Origin: Xanthobacteraceae bacterium
Lineage (GTDB): Bacteria > Pseudomonadota > Alphaproteobacteria > Rhizobiales > Xanthobacteraceae
Direction of reading: 5' to 3'
Assembly: GCA_019745775.1 (NCBI GenBank)
Contig: JAIESR010000133.1
Coordinates: 1 to 47,997, forward strand
Length of the DNA stretch: 47,997 bases
Shown here in pieces: positions 1 through 8,096 of this stretch. How positions within the stretch are numbered: position 1 is the first letter of the stretch; each line of letters starts with the position of its first letter. The position numbers were made by a program, and so were the translations under genes. The notes beneath the pieces were generated by a model. That model did not search any database, was not told the DNA's origin, and saw only the letters and a list, made by a program, of their open reading frames with translations.

Positions 1-42
1 AACTCCAATCGAGGCGTTCTCTAAAGTGTTGCACTTCGACTG

Positions 43-77
43 TGAATCCACCTTCCCCCTTGCGCGGGAATGAGCGG
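43..77. repeat. Partial palindromic intergenic repeat
   Basis: The stretch ends in a string (gcgcgggaatgagcgg) that closely resembles the end of the palindromic unit at 24957-25026. It looks like half of the same repeat family, with the rest outside or degraded. It lies downstream of the SecD-head gene, a usual place for such repeats. Confidence 0.35.
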
Positions 78-91
78 GGAAAGACCTAGGG

Positions 92-571
92 TTAGTCCGA
101 GACCAGCTCGACCTCGATCTTGGCCTCGCCCTTGTTCAGGCGCTCGGCCAGGGCGGCCGCGTCCTTGAGCGTCATGTCGCCGGAAATCTGCACGACACCG
201 CCCTTGATCGGCTCCTGGATGATCGGCTCGGCGACGATCTGCCCGTCGATCCGGAGCACCAGCCGCCGGCCGATATTGTTTGCGGTCAATTCTCCGAACA
301 TCCGGCCCGCGCGCGGCGCCATGGTGATGACCACCACAGGCTCTTTCGTGCGCGTGTCGAGGGTGGCCTCGGCCTTCTCCACCTGAAGCCGGAGCGGCGG
401 CATCAGGCTCTTGCGCGGCGGCGGGGTAGGCGTTTCGCCCTTCTCGAGCTGCTCCAGCAGTGACGGCTGCGCCAGAGGTGGAGACACGACGGAGGACATG
501 CCGGCCACCGCCAGGCAAAGAAAAAGGCCGGGCATGCCGGCCTTTTTGCATATCCGCGGTATCGCGATCAT
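92..571 (-). CDS. Exported protein with a SecD-type P1 head domain
   Basis: About 159 residues from ATG 571. The first 35 residues look like a signal peptide (IPRICKK, hydrophobic GLFLCLAVAG, then PPLAQ as a likely cleavage site). A proline-rich linker follows. The last ~100 residues (AEATLDTRTKEPVVVITM, then NIGRRLVLRIDG, VAEPIIQEPIKGG, ISGDMTLKDAAALAERL) match the P1 head subdomain of SecD, the periplasmic part of the SecDF export motor. The membrane segments of SecD are absent, so it is a free periplasmic head domain and not SecD itself. It starts 10 bp after the rplS stop, and the rplS terminator hairpin lies inside its signal-peptide codons. Starts at 535 or 499 are possible but would shorten or remove the signal peptide. 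The role is unknown; the family assignment is by sequence pattern. Confidence 0.75.
   Translation of the reverse strand: MIAIPRICKKAGMPGLFLCLAVAGMSSVVSPPLAQPSLLEQLEKGETPTPPPRKSLMPPLRLQVEKAEATLDTRTKEPVVVITMAPRAGRMFGELTANNIGRRLVLRIDGQIVAEPIIQEPIKGGVVQISGDMTLKDAAALAERLNKGEAKIEVELVSD
521..547. terminator. Bidirectional intrinsic terminator inside the SecD-head gene
   Basis: A perfect 11-bp stem (521-531 with 537-547) closes a 5-nt loop, with five A on one side and five T on the other, so it reads as a rho-independent terminator on both strands. It lies 35-61 nt after the rplS stop and should end the rpsP-rimM-trmD-rplS transcript. It also lies within the signal-peptide codons of the next gene. 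Confidence 0.85.
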
Positions 572-581
572 CGCATTCGCA

Positions 582-974
582 TCACGAGGCGGCTTCGGCC
601 TCGCCGCCGCCACTGTTGTCCTGGCGCTCGGTGATGCGGGCGCGCTTGCCGCGCAGGCCGCGCAGGTAATAGAGCTTGGCGCGGCGGACTTTGCCGCGGC
701 GCACGACCTTGATCGAGTCGATCAGCGGCGAGTAGAGCGGGAACACGCGCTCGACGCCCTCGCCGTAGGAGATCTTGCGGACCGTGAAGTTCTCCTGGAG
801 GCCCGCGCCGGCGCGGCCGATGCAGACGCCCTCGTAAGCCTGCACGCGCGACTTGTCGCCTTCGACGATCTTCACGTTGACGACCAGCGTGTCGCCCGGC
901 TGGAAATCCGGGATTTGCTTGCCGGCCGAAAGCTTGGCCACCTGCTCTTTTTCGAGCTCTTGAATCAGGTTCAT
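582..974 (-). CDS. rplS: 50S ribosomal protein L19
   Basis: 130 residues. L19 sits at the 30S-50S interface of the ribosome. The diagnostic blocks are present: [19 protein letters not shown], the [12 protein letters not shown] segment, [23 protein letters not shown] and the C-terminal [21 protein letters not shown]. The start at 974 ([11 protein letters not shown]) is chosen because the family begins with this helix. The ten extra codons upstream are not conserved in character. A tail GGGEAEAAS extends past the usual end, as in other alphaproteobacteria. It is the last classical gene of the rpsP-rimM-trmD-rplS cluster, 163 bp after trmD, and is followed by a strong terminator hairpin. Confidence 0.97.
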   Translation of the reverse strand: MNLIQELEKEQVAKLSAGKQIPDFQPGDTLVVNVKIVEGDKSRVQAYEGVCIGRAGAGLQENFTVRKISYGEGVERVFPLYSPLIDSIKVVRRGKVRRAKLYYLRGLRGKRARITERQDNSGGGEAEAAS

Positions 975-1137
975 GGGAAGTCTCCGTGGGCAGCGCCACT
1001 GCAAGGGCGAGCGCGGTAAGGGGGCGCGCGGTCGTGCCGGTCTGTCTTGTTTCGGGCGGTCTTGGGTTCGGGCGAGCTTCTACGCTACCGGCGCGGCTTT
1101 GTCTATTTCCATGACCGCGGTCCGGAAAGCCCCAGAA

Positions 1138-1842
1138 TCAGGGTTTCTTGCGCTCCTGGTAGGCCCGCCACAGGTCCGGGCGGCGCTCGCGGGTCAGCCG
1201 CTCCGCCTCGGCCCGCCGCCAGGCTGCGATCTTGGCGTGGTCGCCGGACGTCAGCACCTCGGGGATGCCGCGGCCCTCGAACAACTGCGGCCGCGTGTAT
1301 TGCGGATACTCCAGGAGCCCTTGCGAGAAGCTCTCGTCGTCGGCCGAGGCGATCTGGCCCATGACGCCGGGAAGCAGCCGCACGCAGGCATCGATCAGGA
1401 CGGTGGCGGCGACCTCGCCGCCGGAGAGAATGTAGTCGCCGATCGACACCTCGGAGAAGTTCCGCGCCTCGATGATGCGCTCGTCGACGCCCTCGAACCG
1501 CCCGCACAGGATCACCGCGCCGGGGCCGCGCGCGAGCGTCGCCACCCGTGCCTGGTTGAGCGGCATGCCGCGCGGCGACATGAGCAGGCGAGGGCGGGTG
1601 TCGTCCGGTGACGACGCGGCGTCGAGCGCGCGCGCCAGCACGTCGGCCTTCATCACCATGCCGGGGCCGCCGCCCGCCGGCGTGTCGTCGACGGTGCGGT
1701 GCTTGTCGGTCGCGTGCGCGCGGATGTCGACGACGTCGAGCGACCAGGCGGTGCCGGCGGCGAGCGCCTTGCCGGCGAGGCTCATGCCGAGCGTGCCCGG
1801 GAACATCTCCGGAAAAATCGTCAGCACGCTCGCCCGCCACAT
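1138..1842 (-). CDS. trmD: tRNA (guanine-N1)-methyltransferase
   Basis: 234 residues, the usual TrmD length. The enzyme methylates G37 of tRNAs that read CNN codons, using S-adenosylmethionine, which prevents frameshifting. It is a SPOUT knot enzyme. Visible motifs are the N-terminal LTIFPEMFP, the [15 protein letters not shown] loop, the knot sequence [12 protein letters not shown], and [14 protein letters not shown] with the conserved ALPLIDA-like [15 protein letters not shown]. It belongs to the rpsP-rimM-trmD-rplS ribosome cluster, with rimM upstream (200 bp away across a palindromic repeat) and rplS downstream. Confidence 0.97.
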   Translation of the reverse strand: MWRASVLTIFPEMFPGTLGMSLAGKALAAGTAWSLDVVDIRAHATDKHRTVDDTPAGGGPGMVMKADVLARALDAASSPDDTRPRLLMSPRGMPLNQARVATLARGPGAVILCGRFEGVDERIIEARNFSEVSIGDYILSGGEVAATVLIDACVRLLPGVMGQIASADDESFSQGLLEYPQYTRPQLFEGRGIPEVLTSGDHAKIAAWRRAEAERLTRERRPDLWRAYQERKKP

Positions 1843-1900
1843 GGCTAGCTCGCTCCAGCCTTGCAGAATGAAAGAAGGTTGCGCGGCGACGGTGGTCTGT

Positions 1901-2004
1901 TCCCCTCCCCCTTGTGGGGAGGGGCTAGGGGTGGGGGTGATGCGAGGGACTTTGGCTCACGCAGCCACCCCCCTCCCCAACCCTCCCCCACAAGGGGGGA
2001 GGGA
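1901..2004. repeat. Palindromic C/G-rich repeat between rimM and trmD
   Basis: Two halves of alternating C-rich and G-rich runs (tcccctcccccttgtggg at the left, its near complement cccacaaggggggaggga at the right) fold into a long imperfect hairpin. Translated frames across it give peptides such as PPPQPSPTRGEG. The short unit inside tonB at 36061-36084 looks related. Confidence 0.75.
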
Positions 2005-2041
2005 GCACACCGAGTTTGCCGTGCGATCCTCGCCTCACGCA

Positions 2042-2593
2042 TCAGCGCTCTTCCGCCTCCGGCTCGCCCGGCGTGGCGGCCGCAGTAAATGCCGCGGCAT
2101 CCACCACGATCTGCTTCCCGGCGATATCGACCGCCGGCACCGCCGCTTCGGTGAACGGCAGCAGCACGGTCGTGTTGCCCTGTTCGGGTTTCACCTCGAC
2201 GAGATCGCCGGCGCCGAAATTGTGGATCGCCGCAACACGGCCCAGCGTATTGCCGTCGCTGTCGACCACGGCAAGGCCGATCAGGTCGGCGTGATAGTAT
2301 TCGTCGTCGGCCTCGGTCTCAGGCAGTCGCTCGCGCGCGACGAACAGCTTGGTGTTGGTGAGGCGCTCGGCGGCGTCGCGGTCGTTCACGCCCTTGAGCC
2401 GTACCACCAGGTGGTCGTTGGCGGCGCGCAGCGTCTCGATCTCGAAGCGCGTTGCGCCGTCCTCGGTCTCCAGCGGTCCGTAGTCGCGGACCGCAACCGG
2501 GTCTTGCGTGAACGGCCAGAGCTTGACCTCGCCGCGCACGCCATGCGGCGCCCCGATCTGGGCGACGCAGATGCGTTGGGCGCGCGGCGTCAT
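2042..2593 (-). CDS. rimM: 16S rRNA processing protein RimM
   Basis: 183 residues. RimM binds S19 and helps mature the 30S head. The N-terminal beta-barrel is marked by [22 protein letters not shown]. The C-terminal PRC-barrel is marked by [37 protein letters not shown] and [23 protein letters not shown] tail rich in Ala and Glu follows. It lies 9 bp after rpsP in the conserved ribosome cluster and is probably co-transcribed with it. Start 2593 gives the expected family N-terminus. Confidence 0.97.
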   Translation of the reverse strand: MTPRAQRICVAQIGAPHGVRGEVKLWPFTQDPVAVRDYGPLETEDGATRFEIETLRAANDHLVVRLKGVNDRDAAERLTNTKLFVARERLPETEADDEYYHADLIGLAVVDSDGNTLGRVAAIHNFGAGDLVEVKPEQGNTTVLLPFTEAAVPAVDIAGKQIVVDAAAFTAAATPGEPEAEER

Positions 2594-2602
2594 GCGCTAC
2601 GA

Positions 2603-2992
2603 TCAGGTTGCAGCAGCGGCGGCCTTGGCCTTTTCGGCGGCGGCAGCGGCTGCCGCCTCCTTGGCCTTCTGGGCCTCTTCCTTCATGACCTTGCGCTGCT
2701 TGCGCGGGATCGCCTTCTCCGGATTGTTGCGCTTCTCGCGCTTGGCGACGCCGGCCTCGTCGAGGAAGCGCATCACGCGGTCGCTCGGGGTCGCGCCCTT
2801 GGCGATCCAGGCCTTGGTCTTCTCGAGATCGAACTTGAGGCGCTCGGTCTTCTCCTTCGGTAGCAGCGGATTGAAGTAGCCGAGACGCTCGATGAAGCGG
2901 CCGTCGCGCGGCGAGCGGCTGTCGGCCACCACGATGTGGTAGACCGGCCGCTTCTTGGTGCCCGCACGGGCCATCCGGATTTTCAGGGACAT
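2603..2992 (-). CDS. rpsP: 30S ribosomal protein S16
   Basis: 129 residues. S16 is an assembly protein of the 30S body. The core ([42 protein letters not shown], then [18 protein letters not shown]) is unmistakable. The protein is longer than the roughly 80 residues of E. coli S16 because of a charged, then alanine-rich C-terminal extension ([21 protein letters not shown]), common in this group. It opens the cluster; a palindromic repeat separates it from ffh upstream. Confidence 0.97.
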   Translation of the reverse strand: MSLKIRMARAGTKKRPVYHIVVADSRSPRDGRFIERLGYFNPLLPKEKTERLKFDLEKTKAWIAKGATPSDRVMRFLDEAGVAKREKRNNPEKAIPRKQRKVMKEEAQKAKEAAAAAAAEKAKAAAAAT

Positions 2993-3027
2993 TGCAGCTT
3001 TCCTTTCTTTTGCAGAATCTCTCCGCC

Positions 3028-3128
3028 GTCATTCCGGGGCGCGGGCGTAGCCCGCGAGCCCGGAATCCATAACCACAAACCGGGAGTATGGATTCCGGGT
3101 CCGCCGCTGCGCGGCGCCCCGGAATGAC
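3028..3128. repeat. Palindromic repeat between ffh and rpsP
   Basis: The unit begins gtcattccggggcgc and ends with its complement gcgccccggaatgac, with an inner pair of ggattccgggt/cccggaatcc type. It forms a hairpin of about 100 nt. This motif is typical of dispersed palindromes in rhizobial genomes and could stabilise or attenuate the transcript between ffh and rpsP. Confidence 0.8.
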
Positions 3129-3143
3129 GGCGCGGGGTGATCG

Positions 3144-4694
3144 TCATTTCTTCTTCCCCAAGCCGGGGAATCCGCCGAGGCCCGGCTTGGCGCCGCCAAG
3201 CCCGGGCAGCAGCGGACCGGTGCCGGGAAATTTCGCTGGCAGGCCGCCCGGCATGGCCGGCGGCAATCCCGCGCCGCCGCCGGGCATCTTCTTCGCAAGC
3301 TCCGCCATCTGCTCCGGCGTCGGGGTCGGCATGCCGCCGCCAAAACCACCGCCGAGCCCGAGCATGTTGGCGATGCCCGCCATCGGGCCGCGCTTGCCGG
3401 AGCCCATCATCTTCATCACGTCGGCCATCTGCCGGTGCATCTTGAGCATCCGGTTGATGTCCTCGACCTTCACGCCGGAGCCGGATGCGATCCGCTTCTT
3501 GCGGCTGGCCTTCAGGATGTCGGGATTTTTGCGCTCCTTCGGCGTCATCGAGTCGATCGCCGCCATCTGGCGCTTGAGCAGCCGCTCGTCGAGGTTGGCG
3601 GCGGCGAGCTGGTTCTTCATCTTGGCGACACCGGGCAGCATGCCCATCAGGCCGCCCAGGCCGCCCATCTGCTGCATGCCCATGAGCTGATCGCGCAGGT
3701 CGTTGAGGTCGAAGTGACCCTTGCGCATGCGCTCGGCGGCGCGCTGGGCGCGCTCGGCGTCGATTGTCTGCGCGGCCTTCTCGACCAGCGAGACGATGTC
3801 GCCCATGCCGAGGATGCGGTCGGCGATGCGCGAGGGGTGGAAATCCTCGAGCGCGTCCATGCGCTCGCCGGTGCCCATCAGCTTGATCGGCTTGCCGGTG
3901 ACCGCGCGCATCGAGAGCGCGGCGCCGCCGCGGCCGTCGCCGTCGACGCGGGTGAGCACGATGCCGGTGAGGCCGACGCGCTCGTCGAACGAGCGCGCGA
4001 GGTTGACCGCGTCCTGGCCGGTGAGGCTGTCGGCGACCAGCAGCACCTCGTGCGGATTGGCGGCGCGCTTCACCTCGGCCGCTTCCGTCATCATCGCTTC
4101 GTCGAGGGTGGTGCGGCCGGCGGTGTCGAGCAGCACCACGTCATGGCCGCCAAGCTTCGCGGCTTGTAGTGCACGTTGAGCAATCTGTGTCGGGGTCTGC
4201 CCGGCGACGATCGGCAGGGTCTCGACGCCGATCTGCTGGCCGAGCACGGCGAGCTGCTCCATCGCGGCGGGACGGCGCACGTCGAGCGAGGCCATCAGCA
4301 CTTTGCGGCGCGCCTGCTCGGTCAGGCGCTTCGCGAGCTTGCCGGTGGTCGTCGTCTTGCCGGAGCCCTGCAGGCCGACCATCATGATCGGGATCGGCGC
4401 CGGCGCATTGAGATCGATCGGATCGCCCTGCGCGCCCAGCGTCTCGATCAGCTGGTCGTGCACGATCTTCACCACCAGCTGGCCGGGCGTCACCGACTTG
4501 ATGACCTCGACGCCGACCGCCCCGGCCTTCACCTTCTCGGTAAAGGCGCGCACCACGTCGAGCGCGACGTCGGCCTCGAGCAGCGCGCGGCGCACTTCGC
4601 GCAGCGCCGCATCGACGTCCGCTTCCGACAGCGCGCCGCGCCCGGTGAGCCGGTTGAGAATTCCGCCAAGCCGTTCCGACAGCGAGTCGAACAT
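3144..4694 (-). CDS. ffh: Signal recognition particle protein Ffh
   Basis: 516 residues from ATG 4694. Ffh binds 4.5S RNA and signal sequences and delivers nascent membrane proteins to FtsY. Domains: N-terminal helical bundle (1-95), then the GTPase G domain with G1 GLQGSGKTTTTGKL at 107, DTAGRT, and TRVDGDGRGG. The methionine-rich M domain has GMQQMGGLGGLMGMLPG and the RNA-binding stretch KRIASGSGVKVEDINRML. The C-terminus is the Gly/Pro/Met-rich tail ending GLGKKK seen in alphaproteobacteria. An in-frame start 47 codons upstream is rejected because the family begins MFDSLSERL. It heads the ribosome cluster and is divergent from the Bug receptor gene. Confidence 0.97.
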   Translation of the reverse strand: MFDSLSERLGGILNRLTGRGALSEADVDAALREVRRALLEADVALDVVRAFTEKVKAGAVGVEVIKSVTPGQLVVKIVHDQLIETLGAQGDPIDLNAPAPIPIMMVGLQGSGKTTTTGKLAKRLTEQARRKVLMASLDVRRPAAMEQLAVLGQQIGVETLPIVAGQTPTQIAQRALQAAKLGGHDVVLLDTAGRTTLDEAMMTEAAEVKRAANPHEVLLVADSLTGQDAVNLARSFDERVGLTGIVLTRVDGDGRGGAALSMRAVTGKPIKLMGTGERMDALEDFHPSRIADRILGMGDIVSLVEKAAQTIDAERAQRAAERMRKGHFDLNDLRDQLMGMQQMGGLGGLMGMLPGVAKMKNQLAAANLDERLLKRQMAAIDSMTPKERKNPDILKASRKKRIASGSGVKVEDINRMLKMHRQMADVMKMMGSGKRGPMAGIANMLGLGGGFGGGMPTPTPEQMAELAKKMPGGGAGLPPAMPGGLPAKFPGTGPLLPGLGGAKPGLGGFPGLGKKK

Positions 4695-4931
4695 TAGCCT
4701 TCCAAGCACTTTAGCGCCCGAGGGCGCATCGCGCTGTCGGGCGGGGGCCTCCGGCCTCAGGACCGGTCGGCGGGTCAAAGTCACGTTCTCTTGCGAGAGC
4801 GCGCGGAACCTATGGTCAGGCCCCGCCGGTGTCAAGGAAATGGGCAGAATCCCGTGGTTTTTCTGCGTCCTTTGGTGCGCTTACCGGGCCTCCCGGGTTC
4901 CGTTAGGGTTCGGAAAAGCCGGAGGAACGCG

Positions 4932-5909
4932 ATGACCGTTAAGGTTTGGGCGGCGGCACTAATAGCGGGATCGGCGGCGGCCTCGGCCCCCGCCGTGGCG
5001 CAGGACTACCCGAACCGCCAGGTCACCCTGGTCGTGCCCTATGCCGCCGGCGGCGGGCTCGACGTGTTCGCGCGGCAGCTCGCGCAGCGCCTGTCGGAGC
5101 GGCTCGGCAAGCCGTTCGTGGTGGAGAACCGCACCGGTGCCGGCACCGCCATCGGCTCGACTTACGTGGCGCGCGCGGCGCCCGACGGCTACACGCTGAT
5201 GCTCGGCACCTCGACGCCGTTCGCGATCAACGCCACGCTGCACAAGAACCTGCCGTATGACCCCGGCAAGGATTTCGCGCCGATCGTGCTGACCTCCAAC
5301 GCGCCGTTCATGCTGCTGGTCAACGAAAAGCTGCCGGTCACATCGGTGACCGATTGGATCAAGTGGGTGAAGGCGCATCCGAGCGGGCTCTCCTATGGCT
5401 CGGCCGGCCCCGGCTCGCCGCAGCACCTGAGCATGGAACTGCTCAAGACCATGACCGGCACCACCATCTTGCACGTGCCTTATCGCGGCGATGCGCTCGC
5501 GCTCAACGACCTGGTGGCGGGCCACATCCCCACCCAGTTCGCCGAGCCGACGCCGGCACTGCCGCTCCTGCGCGCCGGCAAGGTGCGCGCGCTCGCCGTG
5601 TCGTCGACGACGCGGCTGCCGCCGGTGCCCGATGTCCCGACGCTCGCCGAGGCCGGCGTGCCGGGCTTCAATTTCGTGTCCTGGCAGATGATCGTCGCGC
5701 CCGCCGGCACGCCGAAGCCGGTCGTCGACCGGCTGCACCGCGAGCTGAAGGCGATCATCGCGCTGCCGGAGGTGCAGCAGGAATACGTCAAGACCGGCCG
5801 CATCGCGGTCGACAGCCCGCCGCCGGAAGAGCTGCTTGAATTCATGCGCAGCGAGATCGTGCGGCTCGGCAAGGTGGTCGAGTCGGCGGGGATCGCGCGA
5901 TCTCAATGA
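4932..5909 (+). CDS. Bug/TctC-family periplasmic solute receptor (1)
   Basis: 325 residues from ATG 4932, preceded by GGAGG at 4921. Residues 1-24 are a signal peptide ending APAVAQ. The mature protein shows the Bug fold hallmarks: YPNRQVTLVVPYAAGGGLDVFARQLAQRL, VVENRTGAGTAIGSTYVA, PDGYTLMLGT, LPYDPGKDFAPI, and SYGSAGPGSPQHLSMELLKTMTG. Such receptors bind small carboxylates in the periplasm and may feed tripartite (TctAB) carriers or act as sensors. No TctA or TctB membrane gene is present. Its ligand cannot be told from the sequence. A palindromic repeat follows the stop. Confidence 0.9.
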   Translation: MTVKVWAAALIAGSAAASAPAVAQDYPNRQVTLVVPYAAGGGLDVFARQLAQRLSERLGKPFVVENRTGAGTAIGSTYVARAAPDGYTLMLGTSTPFAINATLHKNLPYDPGKDFAPIVLTSNAPFMLLVNEKLPVTSVTDWIKWVKAHPSGLSYGSAGPGSPQHLSMELLKTMTGTTILHVPYRGDALALNDLVAGHIPTQFAEPTPALPLLRAGKVRALAVSSTTRLPPVPDVPTLAEAGVPGFNFVSWQMIVAPAGTPKPVVDRLHRELKAIIALPEVQQEYVKTGRIAVDSPPPEELLEFMRSEIVRLGKVVESAGIARSQ

Positions 5910-5945
5910 TCAGGCCGCAGCAGCTTGCGGTGTCAATCCTCCCGG

Positions 5946-6053
5946 CCTCATGGTGAGGAGCCGCGCGAAAGCGCGGCGTCTCGAACCATGGCGACAAAAT
6001 TGGTGGCTGGCCCGCCCTTCGAGACGGCGCTTTCGCGCCTCCTCAGGGTGAGG
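5946..6053. repeat. Palindromic repeat after the first Bug gene
   Basis: The ends are cctcatggtgagg and cctcagggtgagg, with inner gaaagcgcggcgtctcgaac paired to ttcgagacggcgctttc. It belongs to the same family as the repeat at 45112-45230. Confidence 0.75.
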
Positions 6054-6138
6054 GCGAGAGGGAGCAGTTGCGGCCGCCCGCAAATTCGCATTAGCTAGAC
6101 CCACAACAAAGAACGCGCCGCGTGGGGGGTTAAGGACG

Positions 6139-6678
6139 ATGAGCGTAGCGACAACGACAAAGGCCGGCGACACCCAGGTCACGCTGACCGGCGCGAAGAT
6201 CATCGCGGCCGTCAAGCAGAGCGGCGTCGCGTTCATTTTCGCCGTTCCCGACATCGTCACCAGCAAGGGCCTGCTGTTCCCGATCGCCGCGGACAAGGAC
6301 CTCAGGCTCGTGCGCGTGTGCAAGGAGGACGAATGCGTCGGCATCGCGTCGGGCCTCACCTATTCCGACAAGCGCGCGTTGATCCTGATCCAGTACACCG
6401 GCTTCCTCGATTCGCTCAACGCGATCCGCGCCGTCGCGGTCGAATACAAGCAGCCGATCGTGATGATGGTCGGCCTGCTCGGTCACGAGCCCGACCGGCT
6501 GCCGTCGCAATCCGGGCGCTACGGCGTGCGCATCATCGAGCCGATCTGCGACGCCATGGGCATCCCGCATCACCTGATCAGCCAGGACGCCGACGTCGCG
6601 AAGATCAAGCCCGCGATTGACAAGGCCTATATGGAATCGTCGCCGGTGGCGTTGCTGGTCGGACGGAGGCCGTCATGA
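6139..6678 (+). CDS. ThDP-dependent decarboxylase, PYR-domain (alpha) subunit
   Basis: 179 residues. The sequence matches the small pyrimidine-binding subunits of split decarboxylases such as sulfopyruvate or phosphonopyruvate decarboxylase (ComD-like). Features are AAVKQSGVAFIFAVPDIVTS at the start, the glutamate region VCKEDECVGIASGLTYSDKRALILIQYTG (the Glu activates the ThDP ring), and EYKQPIVMMVGLLG. AAGGA precedes ATG 6139. The next gene overlaps by 4 bp (ATGA) and supplies the other half of the active site, so the two make one heteromeric enzyme. The true 2-oxo acid substrate is not known; no coenzyme M or phosphonate genes are nearby. Confidence 0.85.
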   Translation: MSVATTTKAGDTQVTLTGAKIIAAVKQSGVAFIFAVPDIVTSKGLLFPIAADKDLRLVRVCKEDECVGIASGLTYSDKRALILIQYTGFLDSLNAIRAVAVEYKQPIVMMVGLLGHEPDRLPSQSGRYGVRIIEPICDAMGIPHHLISQDADVAKIKPAIDKAYMESSPVALLVGRRPS

Positions 6679-7235
6679 TGAACCGCGACGAATGCTTCGA
6701 GATTCTCAAGCGCCACATCACCGACGAGGTGGTGGTGGCGTCCTACAGCAGCGCGGTCGAGTGGAACGACCTCAACCCGCGCCCGCTCAACTATTTCTCG
6801 GTCGGCGCGATGGGGCTCGCGTCGTCGCATGGGCTCGGCCTCGCGCTCGGCCGGCCGGACCGGCGCATCGTCGTGCTCGACGGCGACGGCAGCCTCTTGA
6901 TGAATCTCGGCAGCCTGGTTTCGATCGCCGCCGCGGCGCCGAAGAATCTCGTGCATTTCCTCTGCCACAACGAGACCTACGAGGCGAACGGCGGGCATCC
7001 GCTGCCCAATCCCAAGACGGATTTTGCCGGCCTCGCGCGCTCGGCCGGCTACGCGCAGGTGCACGATTTCGCGGAGCTGAAGTCGTTCGAGCAACAGGTC
7101 GGGCACGCGCTTTCGCAGGACGGGCCGGTGTTCGCGACCCTGCACGTCAAGAAGAACCGCCCGCTCGTCTACGACTACGAGGAGCTCTACAAGGCCTCGC
7201 GGCGGGTGGCGCTCAAGGCGGCGCTGCAGGGATAA
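6675..7235 (+). CDS. ThDP-dependent decarboxylase, PP-domain (beta) subunit
   Basis: 186 residues. It contains the ThDP diphosphate and Mg2+ binding motif, beginning VLDGDGSLLMNLGSL and closing about 30 residues later with CHNETYEANGGHP, as in ComE-like and benzaldehyde-lyase-type PP domains. MGLASSHGLGLALGRPDRRIV is the conserved run before it. ATG 6675 overlaps the alpha-subunit stop, so the pair is translationally coupled and acts as one cytoplasmic enzyme. A palindromic repeat separates it from the convergent kdpE-like gene. The family assignment is firm; the substrate is open. Confidence 0.87.
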   Translation: MMNRDECFEILKRHITDEVVVASYSSAVEWNDLNPRPLNYFSVGAMGLASSHGLGLALGRPDRRIVVLDGDGSLLMNLGSLVSIAAAAPKNLVHFLCHNETYEANGGHPLPNPKTDFAGLARSAGYAQVHDFAELKSFEQQVGHALSQDGPVFATLHVKKNRPLVYDYEELYKASRRVALKAALQG

Positions 7236-7247
7236 TTTGGCGGTCTC

Positions 7248-7370
7248 GTGTCCCGGACGCGCGAAAGCGCGAGCCGGGACCGTCCCAACGGTGGTCTCGA
7301 TCAAGGGTCTGTATTGGAACGGTCCCGGGTCTGCAGCGCATCACTGCGTGCTGCGCTGCGCCCGGGACAC
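7248..7370. repeat. Palindromic repeat between convergent genes
   Basis: It begins gtgtcccggacgcgc and ends gcgcccgggacac, with an inner gggaccgtccca and ggaacggtcccgg. It lies between the decarboxylase operon and the convergent response regulator and may serve as a transcription block for both. Confidence 0.75.
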
Positions 7371-7379
7371 ACAAATCGG

Positions 7380-8096
7380 CTACTGCACCGTTGGCTTCGG
7401 CGTCTCCGGGATCGCCAGGCGATAGCCGATGCCGAGCTCGGTTAGGAGGATGCGCGGCTGGGTCGGATCCTCTTCGATCTTCTGGCGCAGCTTGCGCACG
7501 AAAATCCGCAGGTAATGGGTGTCGTGCATGTGCGGCGAGCCCCACACCTCCTTGAGCAGGTATTGGTGGGTCACGACGTTGCCGGCGTGCTGCGCCAGGA
7601 TTTGCAGGAGCTTGTATTCCTTCGGCGTCATCATCACGCGCTGGCCGTTCAAGGTGACGATGCGCGCGGCGAGATCGATGTTGAGCGGGCCCGCTTTCAC
7701 CATCGGCTCGCCCGATGATGCGCGCACCTGGCGCCGTATCGCCGCATGCGCCCGCGCGAGCAGCTCGGCCATGCCGAACGGCTTCACCACATAGTCGTCG
7801 GCGCCGCCCTGGATCAGGCGCACCTTCTCGGCTTCGTTCGAGCGCACCGAGAGCACGATGGTCGGGACGCTCGACCACGCCCGCACGCGCTCGAGCACGT
7901 CGCCGCCGTCCATGTCCGGCAGGCCAAGATCGAGGATGATCAGGTCCGGCTGCTTCATCGTCACCCATTTCAGCGCGTCGGCGCCGGTCTCGGCGTCCTG
8001 CACCACAAAACCGTCGAGCTCGAGGCCCGCGCGCAGGAAGCGGCGGATCTGCACCTCGTCGTCGACAACGAGGACAACGGGAGATGATTCACTCAT
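7380..8096 (-). CDS. kdpE: KdpE-like OmpR-family response regulator
   Basis: 238 residues from ATG 8096. The receiver domain (1-120) has the acidic pair D12 D13, the phosphorylated aspartate D56 in DLIILDLGLPDMDGG, and K105 in DDYVVKPFG. The C-terminal winged helix (about 140-230) has MTPKEYKLLQILAQHAGNVVTHQYLLKEVWG and DTHYLRIFVRKLRQKIE, which is very close to KdpE. The upstream in-frame extension lies inside the kinase gene and is not used. The start overlaps the 3' end of the kinase gene by 8 bp, so kinase and regulator are coupled. KdpE normally controls kdpFABC potassium uptake, but no kdpFABC gene is in the window. Confidence 0.88.
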   Translation of the reverse strand: MSESSPVVLVVDDEVQIRRFLRAGLELDGFVVQDAETGADALKWVTMKQPDLIILDLGLPDMDGGDVLERVRAWSSVPTIVLSVRSNEAEKVRLIQGGADDYVVKPFGMAELLARAHAAIRRQVRASSGEPMVKAGPLNIDLAARIVTLNGQRVMMTPKEYKLLQILAQHAGNVVTHQYLLKEVWGSPHMHDTHYLRIFVRKLRQKIEEDPTQPRILLTELGIGYRLAIPETPKPTVQ

